Shown here piece after piece: positions 37,001 to 48,009 of a stretch of DNA of 64,000 nucleotides (within the stretch, counting starts at the first letter, position 1; each line of letters opens with the position of its first letter). The DNA lies in contig NW_025064939.1 in NCBI RefSeq assembly GCF_019112545.1, positions 133,011 to 197,010 on the forward strand. The letters run 5' to 3'. Below the pieces are notes generated by a model. The model searched no databases. It saw only the letters and a program-made list of their open reading frames with translations, and was not told the DNA's origin. The position numbers and the translations under genes are program-made. The DNA is from Guyanagaster necrorhizus. Taxonomy: Eukaryota; Basidiomycota; Agaricomycetes; Agaricales; Physalacriaceae.

Positions 37001-40000
37001 CTTGGTATTTCTCGATATCAGGGTCAGCTTACTGAGATGGGCGAAATCTCCGCAAGGTCAACAATGCGACACTATCTTCAATGAAAATTTCCTCCGCCTT
37101 CTCGTATCTCTCTCTCTGCGTTTCTCTTTTTCAATTACCATAATATTCGAAGCTGAGACATTAGTAGGGTCGAACAACACTCGATCTCGCAGGATATTGT
37201 TTATCGCATGGCTGAGTGAATTATATATCCTCATTGGAGGAGATTTTTGTTTCTCTCACTTTTCTCCAACCGCAGAAGTGGAGATATCAATACTTTCAAC
37301 CGGCTTCCTTAGTCAGCCGTATTCCTTGTCTTTGTTATTGACGCGAGCCGGATATACATATACAGTCATAACAGCCTGGTAAGCAGCGAATTTCCGCCTT
37401 CTTATTTTTCTCAGAAATAATGTCAGAAACGTACAGCGCTGTTCCCATGGAGTACAATCACAATCCGCCTCCTTCGGCATTGATGATATCTGGGACTGTT
37501 ATACGACATGCCGTTGTCTTTCAACCGTCGGTGGTATTCACTGTGCATGATGTTCCTTGAAAACCTACACACGCTCTGTCGATCTCTCTTTCCGGGCGGC
37601 ATGTGCAGATTTAGCTAAGAGCCACACTTTGTTTCCGTCGATCGGCAGACCGCAAATCCATAACGAGGTCCCTTCCCACGTAGAAAGGCCTAGCTGACGG
37701 TGTACTGTACGTTTACAGTTCATACAAGCATTGAAATGGTCCATATCCACCAGCACCTTGGCTACGGCTGTGCCGAATTGACACGCCTCTTCATCGATTT
37801 CACAGGTTCATCTTTTCTTGATCGGGGTGAGAGTGGGTAGTCAGCGCTCACCAGATTAAGCACGTCATGCGTATTCCATCATACGACGTTGCTGTGAATG
37901 TCCGCCGCTCCCCGTTGATCTGGTTCCGGGGGGCTCAATTGAAATTGAACCACGAACCAGACTGTTGATGTGGTATTTCCTGCACCAACCTATGATCCGG
38001 GAACATTTGTTCAATAGAGACTGGATGGTTATCGTTATCTACATGCTGCGGTTACATTCATTCCCTTCTTTTCGCGGTTCATTTCTCCGAAAGGAATGAT
38101 GATTCTCTCACACGCTTCATCATCCTTAGAATTACTCGGCGGTGCGTCAGCGCTCCTGCTCCGAATCGACCTTACTACATGAATTCAGAAGCAAAAATAG
38201 GTGCATCATCGCTGCCACAGAACGATACTTCAGCTTCCAGGGTGTAAATGCGATGGGGAAACACGAGGCTTTCGTATTGATGTTCCCCTTGATACGCCGC
38301 TGATACCCCGAAGCCTTACCTTCACCTTACGACGTTGACTGTCTACCCTTAGAAACGAGACGACTATCCGCGAAGACAGTTTCTTGACACCTTTAACTTT
38401 GCAGTAATATGCTCCCTTAATGACTTGGCTCACATATTTTCTCGGGAAAATCCAAGGTGATGGTAGATCCGGGAACTAGTTCATAAGATGTCCTCCATGG
38501 CCTCTTCACCGACACTCTGTTCCATCATAGTCTCTCATATCTGCGGCGATAGATGGACGGTTTCAAGCCATTTCCTGACAGCCGTGCATATTACTTCGAG
38601 GAATCGAAGGGCAGAGCTGGGAACCCGTACCGTCTTCTTAGGACCGTAACGCGGTTCAGCGAGGTTTCGCTTGCAATTCATCTCGTTATGGCACGAAAGA
38701 CTATACTTGTTAGTTTCAAGGCTGGCCGTTGACTTATTCTCGGTTAGAGTTGCTGGTGAAGCAGTAGCTTCAGAGTTGTGACCGAATTCTGCATAGGCAA
38801 AGTCTTTTGAGGCGTTGGCAGAAGAAGATACTGTTGATTGTATGTGGCGAGCTCTATGTCATCCTTCTCCCTAGTCACGTGGACAAATAGGTTATTAGCT
38901 ACTGATCCATGCTCTGTTTCATCTCTAGGATTTTTGATCCTAGACATGGCATGTTAAAGAGCGGCTCTGGGAGCCCATGATGTCCGGATTTTTTGGATCG
39001 TTGTGTTTTGCAGACAATCTGTCCCCAATAATTGGATCCGTTCTTAACTTGAAAATGTTCCTCACTGTACGCAACATATATACGGTTTGTCTCGCTATAG
39101 AATTATTTTAGCGTCTTCTTCTAACCTTCCTCATTCCTCAGTACGCTCGCGGTCTTGATCAGACGTACACAGTGAGCACTTTCATCCATCCCTGAAATTT
39201 ACATCTATACCATAACTCTAAAACACTCTGAAACCGTTACGAAGACAATTATTGTCGACACTGGCCATCGTCCGACTGCTGAAAATGCAAGAAAGTACCG
39301 GATATTCGGCCCGTGGCTGCCATTCATAGGCTTTGACTTGAAGTAATGTCTCTTACCCTACGTATCGGTGATTCTTATCACCTACACAAGTCGATTTCCA
39401 TCTGCAATGTTACTACTTGAACGTCTCGACGAAATGACATGAGAAGGCAGAATTTTTTGCCCGTAACATTACGTCCGACGAATGTTTAGCCGGCAGTAAG
39501 TTCCGATTCGAGGAAGAATCCACGCTCATTACGCTTATCCGGAATTCCGGTCTTCTACAGACTCCGACATAGTATGGTTCTATCAGGGCCGAATTTCTCA
39601 AATGTACCACCGACACCCACGCGTGACAGCACAGCAGGGGAGTCCGCTCTCAGATCTAGCCCGACATGTATTTTTCCCAGGAGTATGAAGAAGGAACCTG
39701 GCAGTTATCACCCTACCAGATGTCGTCTTTGGATCTAAAATCCCTTATGGTGGTAGTTTCCCTCATCCAGCGATGAGGGCTGGAGTTGGCGCGCCGATTA
39801 ATTTATGTCTTAGGGCAACTAATTATGCCTTAGGGCAACTATTTATTTCTGGATATAGATATCGAAGCAACCGACGCGTCGCATTAATAGGTCACCTAAC
39901 AGTTACAGATGAGCAGTATGTTCATAAATCTGAGTCGTCTTCTCGTCAGTAGCTGCTCTGGACGTCGATTGGGAAATAAAGCTACGTAGTCTTACCATGA

Positions 40001-42690
40001 GAAGAGATAGGTTAGGAATACGAAAATCATTGATATCTTGTTGATATCCTAATCACGGAATCCAGTTATCGCGCCAAGATGCACGTGAATACCCAGCTGT
40101 CCAAAATGGCGGTGGTTCGAGGTTCATGTATCACTCGGACTTCATTGAACAATGAGCATCGGAGCGAAGGATAAAACATACGGAGATGTCGAGCCAGAGA
40201 GTCAATTCGACATGTTTTGTTTTGACTGATGAACTGAGAAGCAACAGCGTGAACGAATCAGATCAACGGCGGTCGACGCGCCAGCGCGATTAACTTTCGT
40301 GACTATGAAGCGCCATTGCCTTTAAATGGCTGTTGGTCACTGACCAGTGAAAGATTTAGAAAGTAATTCGGATTCATGAAGTTACATGAGGCTAGAGCTT
40401 TGATCGTTCGTTAGTCAGGTCATCGAACGCAGGCTGTGTCTGGAAAACAAGGCAATGCTCTTGTCCTTCTTTGCCTCATTCCTCTCACACCGGTGTTTCT
40501 CGATCTTGTACCCGTACTCCGCGTTCGAGTTACCGCATAGGTCCGCTTCAGCTGATATCAAGCATGCTGTATAACGGGGCCGCAGACATGCTTTGCCTTC
40601 TCTCCTCATGAACAATCACCTTACCAAATATCATCGAGGTATCATCGTGGTTCTCGTCCGCTGACGCATCGTAGGTAAAATATTTATTTGCCTGTATTGA
40701 ATTTGTATTAGTCATTTAAAATCACCTGAAGATGGTATCAGTACGCCACCAGCAGAAGGCCTCATGCCGCATGCCTATCAACTTTATGTTCTGGAAACGA
40801 CATGTCACTCTGAAGAAGAAGTATGTATAAGGTTAATTAAGAATCTTTCAATACAGGTGTGAGGCTCACCGACCCCACACCCGGGCCCCGCAATAGAAAT
40901 CCGGGCTTTAATGGCATACTGTAACGTATGGTTTTGATGCGCCACGCAGACAGTTTGAGGCAGGCTGCTCCGGTAATCAATGGCTGCAGGCATGCCGTGA
41001 AGTAGTTTGTGATCAGAGCCAAATGTACAAAGACGATAATTGATCGATGTAGCTGAAGCAAATAAGATTGAAGGACGATATACTACGCCACAAAAAGTGA
41101 GACGTCATAGAATTACAAGAACTACAATGCTCTTCGGGCTATACATCTTCAGGAATATCAAGGTAACTATGACATCTTTCCTAGAGTAGCATATCCACAG
41201 AATCTGGCTGCTACCCTCGATTCCTAAGCCCAATGATCAGTAAGGGTGACAGGGTCTAGTTCAAACAACTTACTGACAGTGTTCGCTAAAGCATGCAGAA
41301 CCATCTCTGCTGTGGCGTAAGGGATATATACCGATGCTGAGGAATTCTGGATCGATCCAATGTAATTTGAGAGCCTCGAACCTTCCCTAGCAAGCCTAGG
41401 TAAAACGATTAGCATAACGAGAACTTGGATGCTCGAGTACATCGCGATCTCCGTTGTGCAGGCAGCATACTGATCACGCTATTACGAGAAATCCCACCCA
41501 CAGTTAGGGGCCAAATTTCAGTAGAGATACTATTTTCATATAAGAAGTAACGGCAAAGCATGATCGCCCACGCAGACAGGGCCTGTCGACATTGATAAAC
41601 TTTGAACATGGAGCTGAAGAGATAGCTTTACTAGGACTCTTTGAGCATGACAAATATTCATCAAAATTGAACTGATTATAGTGAGGATTCCGGGGAGAAG
41701 GGCTGCAGAGAGATCGTTGTTGATGTCAGTGCAAAGGAAGTGCTTGTGCCGACCCCGTGATACGTAAATCTAATCTAATCAAGGGGTATATCCCCGGGGA
41801 ATCCCGGACCGTGTTGAACCCGCCGATGGCTTCATCTTTGCGGCGGTGCAATGAAGATCACCCTGACCTCTGCCGAGCTGTTTTTTTAGGATTCATTTCC
41901 TGGGAAAAGTACTCTGGCGAACCTGGTTCAGTAGGCCGGCAGTCATCTATTTAGAAAAGTCCAATCGGTGGTCAGTTGAGCTATCTGATTCTCGGTGCTC
42001 AAATCTATGGAAAAGTTGGATTGTATATTCTCCTATGACTCCTAGACTCTAGTTATTGGTTTCGAGAGCTGATGATTTCGCCAACATAGTATCTTTTTGC
42101 TGGGCTCGCTACTCTCGATCTGTTGGACTAGCTTAGGAACCGCCTATGGTCGTTCAATCTGATCTCATTAGCGCTTCTGAAGTCAGGGTCTCTGTGTATG
42201 GCTAGGATGCTTTACGAAACTACGCAACTGGAGCGAGACTATTATCGCTGGTTTTCGTAAGCTGTGTTACCTCTTTATATGGCGTTTCCAAAGCTCCGCG
42301 TTGGTACTCTATCTTCGTGAAAATGTGTATCGCACTGGAATTTCAAGCTCTTCGCATAATGACGGACGGTTCCATGTTTTCGCATGAATAATGGGGAACG
42401 CACTGAACAATTGTAATTAACCGGCTGCTCGGTGTTTGGTCATCAAGTTATTTGTTTTATTGGGTGCTAAATATTACGCTACAGTTAATCGTATGAAAGA
42501 AAGCTCGCAGGATTTCGTGATGCTGTCCTCTCCTTGTTCTATAGGCGCTGCCAAGACCGAACCCCATTGGCGTAATGCTGCAGAGCCCATGTCGTAAGGC
42601 CCATCTTACGGGACATTGCACCGGATAGCTCGGTGGCTATTGAAATCTCACCCCCATTCCACCGACTGAATAGCAATATGAAGTCGTGAC
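31100..42690. other. Long CpG-normal tract with no recognised gene
   Basis: No frame exceeds about 152 codons and none shows a family motif. A short two-exon frame at 31109-31354 (strong GTGAGT donor at 31135) and a 146-codon minus frame at 34046-34486 were considered and are too weak to call. Small local features are a 20-bp tandem duplication at 39801-39840 and an 8-bp inverted repeat (TCTGGTTC/GAACCAGA) at 37919-37961. I see no tRNA here. Confidence 0.4.
39801..39840. repeat. Tandem duplication of a 20-bp unit
   Basis: Two adjacent copies of the unit AWTTATGYCTTAGGGCAACT differ at two positions. No function is suggested. Confidence 0.6.
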
Positions 42691-42718
42691 GAGCTCACAG
42701 TCTGACACTTCCGAGGCG

Positions 42719-43375
42719 ATGGTTCTTGATCGGTGCGAGGGTGGGGAAGTTGAATACTCACTGAATACCAGACTCCGCGTTTTATCTATGAGCCAGATAA
42801 GGTTCTCTCGTGACGTTTTGGGTTTAGCACTATTTTCCCGGCTGTCCCGCCGAGTGCAAGGCGATGCTCAGGGGATACCATCAGTCCTTGGTTCTATTGG
42901 CAGCGGAATACTGCGATCTCACGCGATCCCACACATTGGTTCTTTCACACATTCCTGCGCTGATGGTACCACTGTAACCGAGAAGTCCCGTTATCTTCGA
43001 GGACTAGGTTTAATGTCGGAGCTTTGGTCAAGTTCCAGGGAGGAGAATTTTTTTTGGGGGGGGAACCGGTCTGCTATTCTATGGAAGTCTAGGATTGTCC
43101 AATGCAATCGACGCAGAGTCTTGGGCCGTGGTAGGGCTTGTTATTTGTCAAATTATTCAACGAGAGATTTCGAGGTTGAGGCACGTGTGACTGACTATTT
43201 TTTACGGACTGTTCGAGTCTCACATATCTTTAGATCGTGCAGCTCTATACCCTCATGCGGCCAGGTCCATTGCTCAACTAGACTCTGCTATCTAGGCAAC
43301 CAGCAAAACAGAATGGTGCCTACTGCGCAAAAGCTTCTGAATATCCTACATTCTAAATCTGGTTACGGATACTGA
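42719..43375 (+). CDS. Hypothetical single-exon ORF, 218 codons
   Basis: It runs from ATG at 42719 to TGA at 43373 with no intron and is the longest open frame in the CpG-normal tract apart from the NmrA and MADS genes and a low-complexity frame. A frame this long is only mildly unlikely by chance here. The product is rich in Ser, Arg and Leu, with no membrane segment, repeat or motif I recognise. It contains a T8G8-like run near 43049-43063 that would be unusual in a maintained coding exon. No TATA box or splice signals were noted nearby. Confidence 0.2.
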   Translation: MVLDRCEGGEVEYSLNTRLRVLSMSQIRFSRDVLGLALFSRLSRRVQGDAQGIPSVLGSIGSGILRSHAIPHIGSFTHSCADGTTVTEKSRYLRGLGLMSELWSSSREENFFWGGNRSAILWKSRIVQCNRRRVLGRGRACYLSNYSTRDFEVEARVTDYFLRTVRVSHIFRSCSSIPSCGQVHCSTRLCYLGNQQNRMVPTAQKLLNILHSKSGYGY

Positions 43376-44907
43376 TTTGTTTAATGATAGCGCGCCCTGT
43401 ATCCGACGGCTCGAAATGTTCTAATAAGGGAATGGTCTCCCGATCCGACGATTTCTTATCGTCCTCTTGTTTTCGACTATCCTCAATGCTGATTCCGGCG
43501 TCTAAACTAACTATAGGCATGTCATGGATAAGTATATCTATCATTGCGACTCTAAATTCATGCAATGTCGATCAGGGGGGCGCGGACTGTTATTCTTAAC
43601 AAATGGGCCTTGGTGCACCTATTTCTGTGGTATGTAGATCAGGGTCAGTCTTCGTCGGTGCGATGTTATTCATAACTGACATTAGGACTCGAGCTATTCG
43701 TGTATTTGATCAATGGTATTATTGGCATGTGAAATTCAAAAAGGACATTCTTAGCAGATAGCCGGTATATGGTGATTCGGCCGATGAGCGGAGTCTATGT
43801 GCTCATTTTCCGCTGATAGGCTTGTGAAAGGTCTTTGGCACTTAGTTGAGGGACCAGAGGCCGTGCGCGACTAATTATCTCTTTTGCGGACAGGGTCTTC
43901 TCATGCAATCTCGGTATGTTTGCACCCACATGCTACATTGTCTGGCATATGGTCTCAGACTCCAGCAAGAGTTAATCCTCACTTAGTACCCGGTCGACGC
44001 CACAGAAATTTGGTTACCGAATGAATGCGTAATAAACGACCGTCATCATCACGTCCGAACATCGGCCTTCGAGAATCTGAGACGAAGGGCCAACACAGCA
44101 AAGCTAGGACGTCCGATAACCGATGTCAAACTGCCTTTAATGGATGACTCGAACCCATTAATGACGAGTTTTACTCGGAAAGGTTACATTGAACGACCGC
44201 TTTCAAGTTTATGAATGCTGCTTGGCAGTGTAGCACATGGATACAGCGTTCGTCGCCCTTCACTAGAATCCTTCGTCGCACATCGTTGATAGGCGGGACG
44301 TATATGATCGCACGGAGATGTCGTTACGGGCAAATAAGACACAAGGCAGTGAAGCATATCTTATCTTATCACTCGCCCTAATGAGCTTCCTGACCACCAC
44401 AAGCGGCCGACTCCGGGAGATACCTTGACCATCGCCATATACGAACTTCGATTTCAAGGTTCGCGGTATTGATCATTTCCTTAACATGGTGCGAGGGAAA
44501 ACGTAACCTATACAATCTACTCTGGATGAACTGGGGCTCAGGATTCCGTTTGGGTCAGCGCTTCTGTACTGCCTCTCCCGTTGATTTTCATCATCCCGCA
44601 GGACAAGAGTGGAATTATATTATATCTCCCCCGCAATCATATTGATCTCTCCCCTCGACACTGTTTCTGACGTTCACAACAATTTGCTGGATCTGTCTGG
44701 TCTCAAACGTGTTTAGACAGACAAATCCTTGTCGCTTCTGTCCTTCCGCCTTGTTCGGATGACCGGAGAACTTTTGATGGATAGATACATCATTTGGAGC
44801 TATGCACATGACGAGTACGTTTGGCGCGGCGTGGTGCATGGATTGATTGATTCCCGCAGTTTGGACGATTCATGCGTGCTGGCTTAAGGTTTCACAGCGT
44901 CGGGTGG
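43376..44907. other. No supported gene
   Basis: Only short frames occur on both strands. The sequence is CpG-normal and no repeat family is recognised. Confidence 0.4.
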
Positions 44908-45882
44908 TTATTTCTTCTTCTCGTTATTGGACGGCTGGCTGTCCGCAGTGTCGTCACCTGGCTTTGGGGGGTTCTTTTCTATCGTCAAGAGAGGAAGATT
45001 GTCGTTCTTTCCGACGTTGACAATGAAACAGGATATCGCTCGCGGTGATAGAAGAGTTTCTATGAGGGTTGATTTTTATTTTTCCATTCTTCAGGCTTCC
45101 GTGGTGTGTGCTGTTGAATGTCTCCCGTTTTTTGTTACCTACCTGAGCACCTACCAGCCACTTTTTCGGTCCTCGACGCCTGACTTTGCGGAGTGTGGCT
45201 GCTTCTACGGACAAGGCAATTTGGGCCGGAGGTCCGGGATCGGCTCCTTGTACTCTTGCTGCTGCTGCATCGATCACCACCTCGTATACCGGCATAATCA
45301 GCCTACTTGAGACAGTGCGACTCCGACGTCCGAGCGTGAGTAATTTGTTCTCAAGTCGGTGTTTTCATACCTTGACCGTATAACCCATGATCCTTGGGTT
45401 TTTATCATTTACCGTACGTGTCCCTTAGCGTCTGATGTCGAGCCTCCTAATGAGCGCCACTCTCTCTCTCTCGCGACTTACCAATCCTCCCTCCCCACCA
45501 CGGGACACGGTGGGTTTCTCCATTTGCGTGGATACTCTCACTGATTAGTACGGAGTGGTACACGACGTTGCCGTTATCCGTCGATTCTTCGGGTGAATTT
45601 GGCACCTTACCAGACCACCTAGGCTTGTCGGTCGAGATCTTCCGCTGGGTCCAGTCAACTTCATCCGCTGGTACTCTCTCAGGCGTGTACGAGGGAAATG
45701 TGTTATCTATCGGTGGGTGTCTCCCAGATGTATGGAATGACGGCCATCTTGTTTACTCCCTCCGCCAGAGGTCACGGATACCGTACTAGCCGGGGGGCCT
45801 AGTCCCATTTCCGGTCAGTCACTGTCGGGGCCGCCGTCATATTCCACAGCGAATGTTCCCCGAGGCCGGAGGCAATAAACAT
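44908..45882 (-). CDS. Candidate multi-exon gene, Ser/Arg-rich product, unknown function
   Basis: On the minus strand an ATG at 45882 opens a short exon. A longer exon near 45700-45609 (PADEVDWTQRKISTDKPRW) ends in a strong GTAAGG donor. An intron with a textbook ACTAATCAG end leads to 45540-45482 (GTAAGT donor). A short exon near 45394 ends in a GTATGA donor, and a Ser/Arg-rich exon near 45275-45142 ends in a GTAGGT donor. The last exon ends KNPPKPGDDTADSQPSNNEK near 44915, with a stop at 44910-44908. Phases are consistent and last-exon codons favour C or G in third position. A rival frame in the middle exon (AALRKV-like, alanine-rich) is also open. No domain is recognised; the basic Ser/Arg tract and lysine-rich end suggest a nuclear or RNA-related role only by composition. 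Confidence 0.3.
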
Positions 45883-46024
45883 GGATTTATTTTTATCGAG
45901 GGATCGGCGTGTGGCGTTTGACGAGGAGCGGATAAATGTCGCATCGGGGTGAGGGGGGGCGATTTTGAATTTGGGGTGTGGTCCGGGTGGTGAAGGGGAT
46001 TAGGGGAGAAGTCGTTAACCTTCC

Positions 46025-46116
46025 TCCCTATTAGCTCAGTTGGTAGAGCGTGTCACTAGTATACTGTTTGGTTTACTACGATGACGAGGTCAGTCGTTCA
46101 AGTCGGCTAGAGAGAA
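46025..46116 (+). tRNA. tRNA-Thr(AGT) with a 19-nt intron, acceptor stem damaged
   Basis: The D arm is GCTC-AGTTGGTA-GAGC. The anticodon stem TGTCA/TGACG holds loop CTAGTA, so the anticodon AGT is at 46058-46060. An intron at 46062-46080 sits one base after the anticodon as usual. Variable loop AGGTC and T arm AGTCG-TTCAAGT-CGGCT match the other two tRNA-Thr genes here. The acceptor strands TCCCTAT and AGAGAGA leave two mismatches (C-A and A-G), so it may be a pseudogene. A T11 run at 46141-46151 could end pol III transcription. Confidence 0.6.
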
Positions 46117-46140
46117 TACTGACGCAGATAGATTTGCTCC

Positions 46141-46151
46141 TTTTTTTTTTT
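46141..46151 (+). terminator. T-run, RNA polymerase III terminator candidate
   Basis: Eleven T bases lie 25 nucleotides after the tRNA-Thr(AGT) gene. Confidence 0.5.
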
Positions 46152-46159
46152 GAGTCGAG

Positions 46160-47110
46160 AATTAAGGTCGATCATATTGCAAAGTGACCCATCTGAGCGT
46201 TGACCACAGTATAACTTATCACTACGGAGTGGTTATTCAAAAAACTCATATTCTACCTTAGCCGGCGTATAAGACAGTCCCGGAGCCAAGAGAATCTGGC
46301 TATCACACATCCCCGAACACTGAAACCCCCGATCTTCCGGCCGCTGAAGGCCTCAACCCTCGACGCTTCGTTGGTTTGGCCTGACGCGAAGAGCCTCTCG
46401 TCTACCATGCGGATAATCGGTACTGAACCTGGACAGTCAGCGGGTCTTAGTCTCAACGCAGAGTTCCACCTGTCGCCAAGAATGTTCTCATGCGGATAAA
46501 CGGTCTATCCCTCGTGGCGAGAGAAACCAGTGGCGGAGCGGGGTTCGAGGCGCAGGGAGGTATGACGAAACGAAAACGAGGGGGGGCGGGGGGGTGCGTG
46601 GCGCATCGGAGTGGGAAAACGAAATGGACTGTCGTGCTCCCCCAAGGGTGGGGTTGGGGTGGGTGGGAAATGAAGGATCGAGACCGCTCGAATGTTGAGG
46701 CCAGGGAGGTAGGTAATGATATACGACCCGGGAGATGGGTTTTTGCGAGAAGGAAATGGGGGGTGATGTGAGTGAGGTGGGAAACTTTGGACGTAAGGAG
46801 ACAAGCAGGGAAGGAGAGATGTAACACCCCGTTTTTAGCTTTTTGGCGCGGGAAGGAAGAGAGGGTGTGGGGGGTGGGTGGAACGAGGCCGACGGCTGTA
46901 ACGGAACCGACTGCTTGTGGTGGGCTGACCTCCGCAGGATATGGAGAGCAGGGAAGAAGATTTACCCCATGGCCTCTTGGGGATACTATAGGCCGAGTAA
47001 AAAAAAAAAGGCAGGGAAGAAGACTGGGAAATGAACAGACGAACGAGTCGTAAGGTCTGGAACGGGGGAGGAAATACAAATGGTAGGTGCGAATAGGACG
47101 AGGAGGGGGG
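46160..47110. other. G-rich, low-complexity tract upstream of the MADS-box gene
   Basis: The + strand is purine-rich with many G-runs, which keeps long frames open on the minus strand (46453-47178, 241 codons, and 46835-47371). Their products are Pro/Ser/Phe-rich low complexity, so I treat them as composition artefacts. Confidence 0.5.
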
Positions 47111-47121
47111 TGAAGGACGAG

Positions 47122-47224
47122 CCAATGAGGTGATGGGGATGAGTTGGCCAATGAGAGATGGGAAAGAGACTGAGCCAATGAGAGAGACTACCGAAAAGGG
47201 AGGGATTCTCCCGCGGCATATAAT
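47122..47224 (+). promoter_or_regulatory. Promoter-like block: three evenly spaced CCAAT boxes and a TATA-like site
   Basis: CCAATGAG occurs at 47122, 47148 and 47175, spaced 26 and 27 bases, all on the + strand, followed by CATATAATG at 47217-47225. CCAAT is the binding site of the HAP/NF-Y complex. The block lies about 790 bases upstream of the MADS-box ATG, so it could be that gene's promoter if its leader is long or spliced. A CTTTAG just before the ATG could be a leader-intron acceptor. Confidence 0.4.
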
Positions 47225-48009
47225 GTTTTCTTGTATGGAGAAAACACTGCGGCTTCTGTATCTAACGCGTCCGAACCCTCGATGGGCTAACCCGAAGCCA
47301 AGGGTGGAAGAATCACGAATTTTTCGGTGCGGGGGAGAATTACAATTCCTTCCCTCCCCCACGACTCGCATCAGGAATCACGCGTCGTGGTGACGTTGTA
47401 AAACGACGTTGCGAACAAGCGGAGATAGGGTAGAGGCGAGAAGAAGAAGGCAGGGGGGATGAAGAGCCCGGGGGCGGGGCAGATGGTCGGACGCGAAGTC
47501 GTTGTGCGCCCCCAAGTTGGTTTGGTTGGGTAAACACCGACGGTAAGCGGGCTGACGGCATCCCGGGATTGCAACGATCAACAAAACAATGTTTGCTTGA
47601 TTTTCGTTTTGAGCGGTGCGCTTGGGAGATTATGACGAAAATGGGTTTATTGCGGGGGGAAGGGAGTGAGACGGCCCGGATGGGTAGGGGGGTGTCTTAC
47701 ATTGTAAGTAAGATGGAAAGAAGCGTCTGGGATCATCAGAGAGGGGGGAGGCAAAAAAAAAAATTACAATGGTCATCCGTCTTGGGTTGTGATGGATTGA
47801 TCCCTTCCGGTCAATGACTGAGATCGAAAAGACAAATGAGATCCGAAATCGTCGAACCCGATCGCCGGGAGCAATAAGACCGCCACCGAGATTTATTTGG
47901 GGATGTTTGTGTGCGGCATGTCGGCATTGCAATACATACCCAAGAGCAAAGAGGGCGACAAACTTCCCACCTCGTACCCACCACCACCTTGCCTTTAGCA
48001 CCCTTCGCC

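Noticed and set aside
46453..47371. Two long minus-strand frames (241 and 178 codons) upstream of the MADS-box gene
   Set aside because: Products are Pro/Ser/Phe-rich low complexity created by a G-rich plus strand; no splice signals or motifs, and the region is better read as promoter and leader.
47386..47410. GTTGTAAAACGACG resembles the M13 forward primer site of cloning vectors
   Set aside because: Only about 14 bases match, and the flanks lack other vector sequence. It is probably coincidence.
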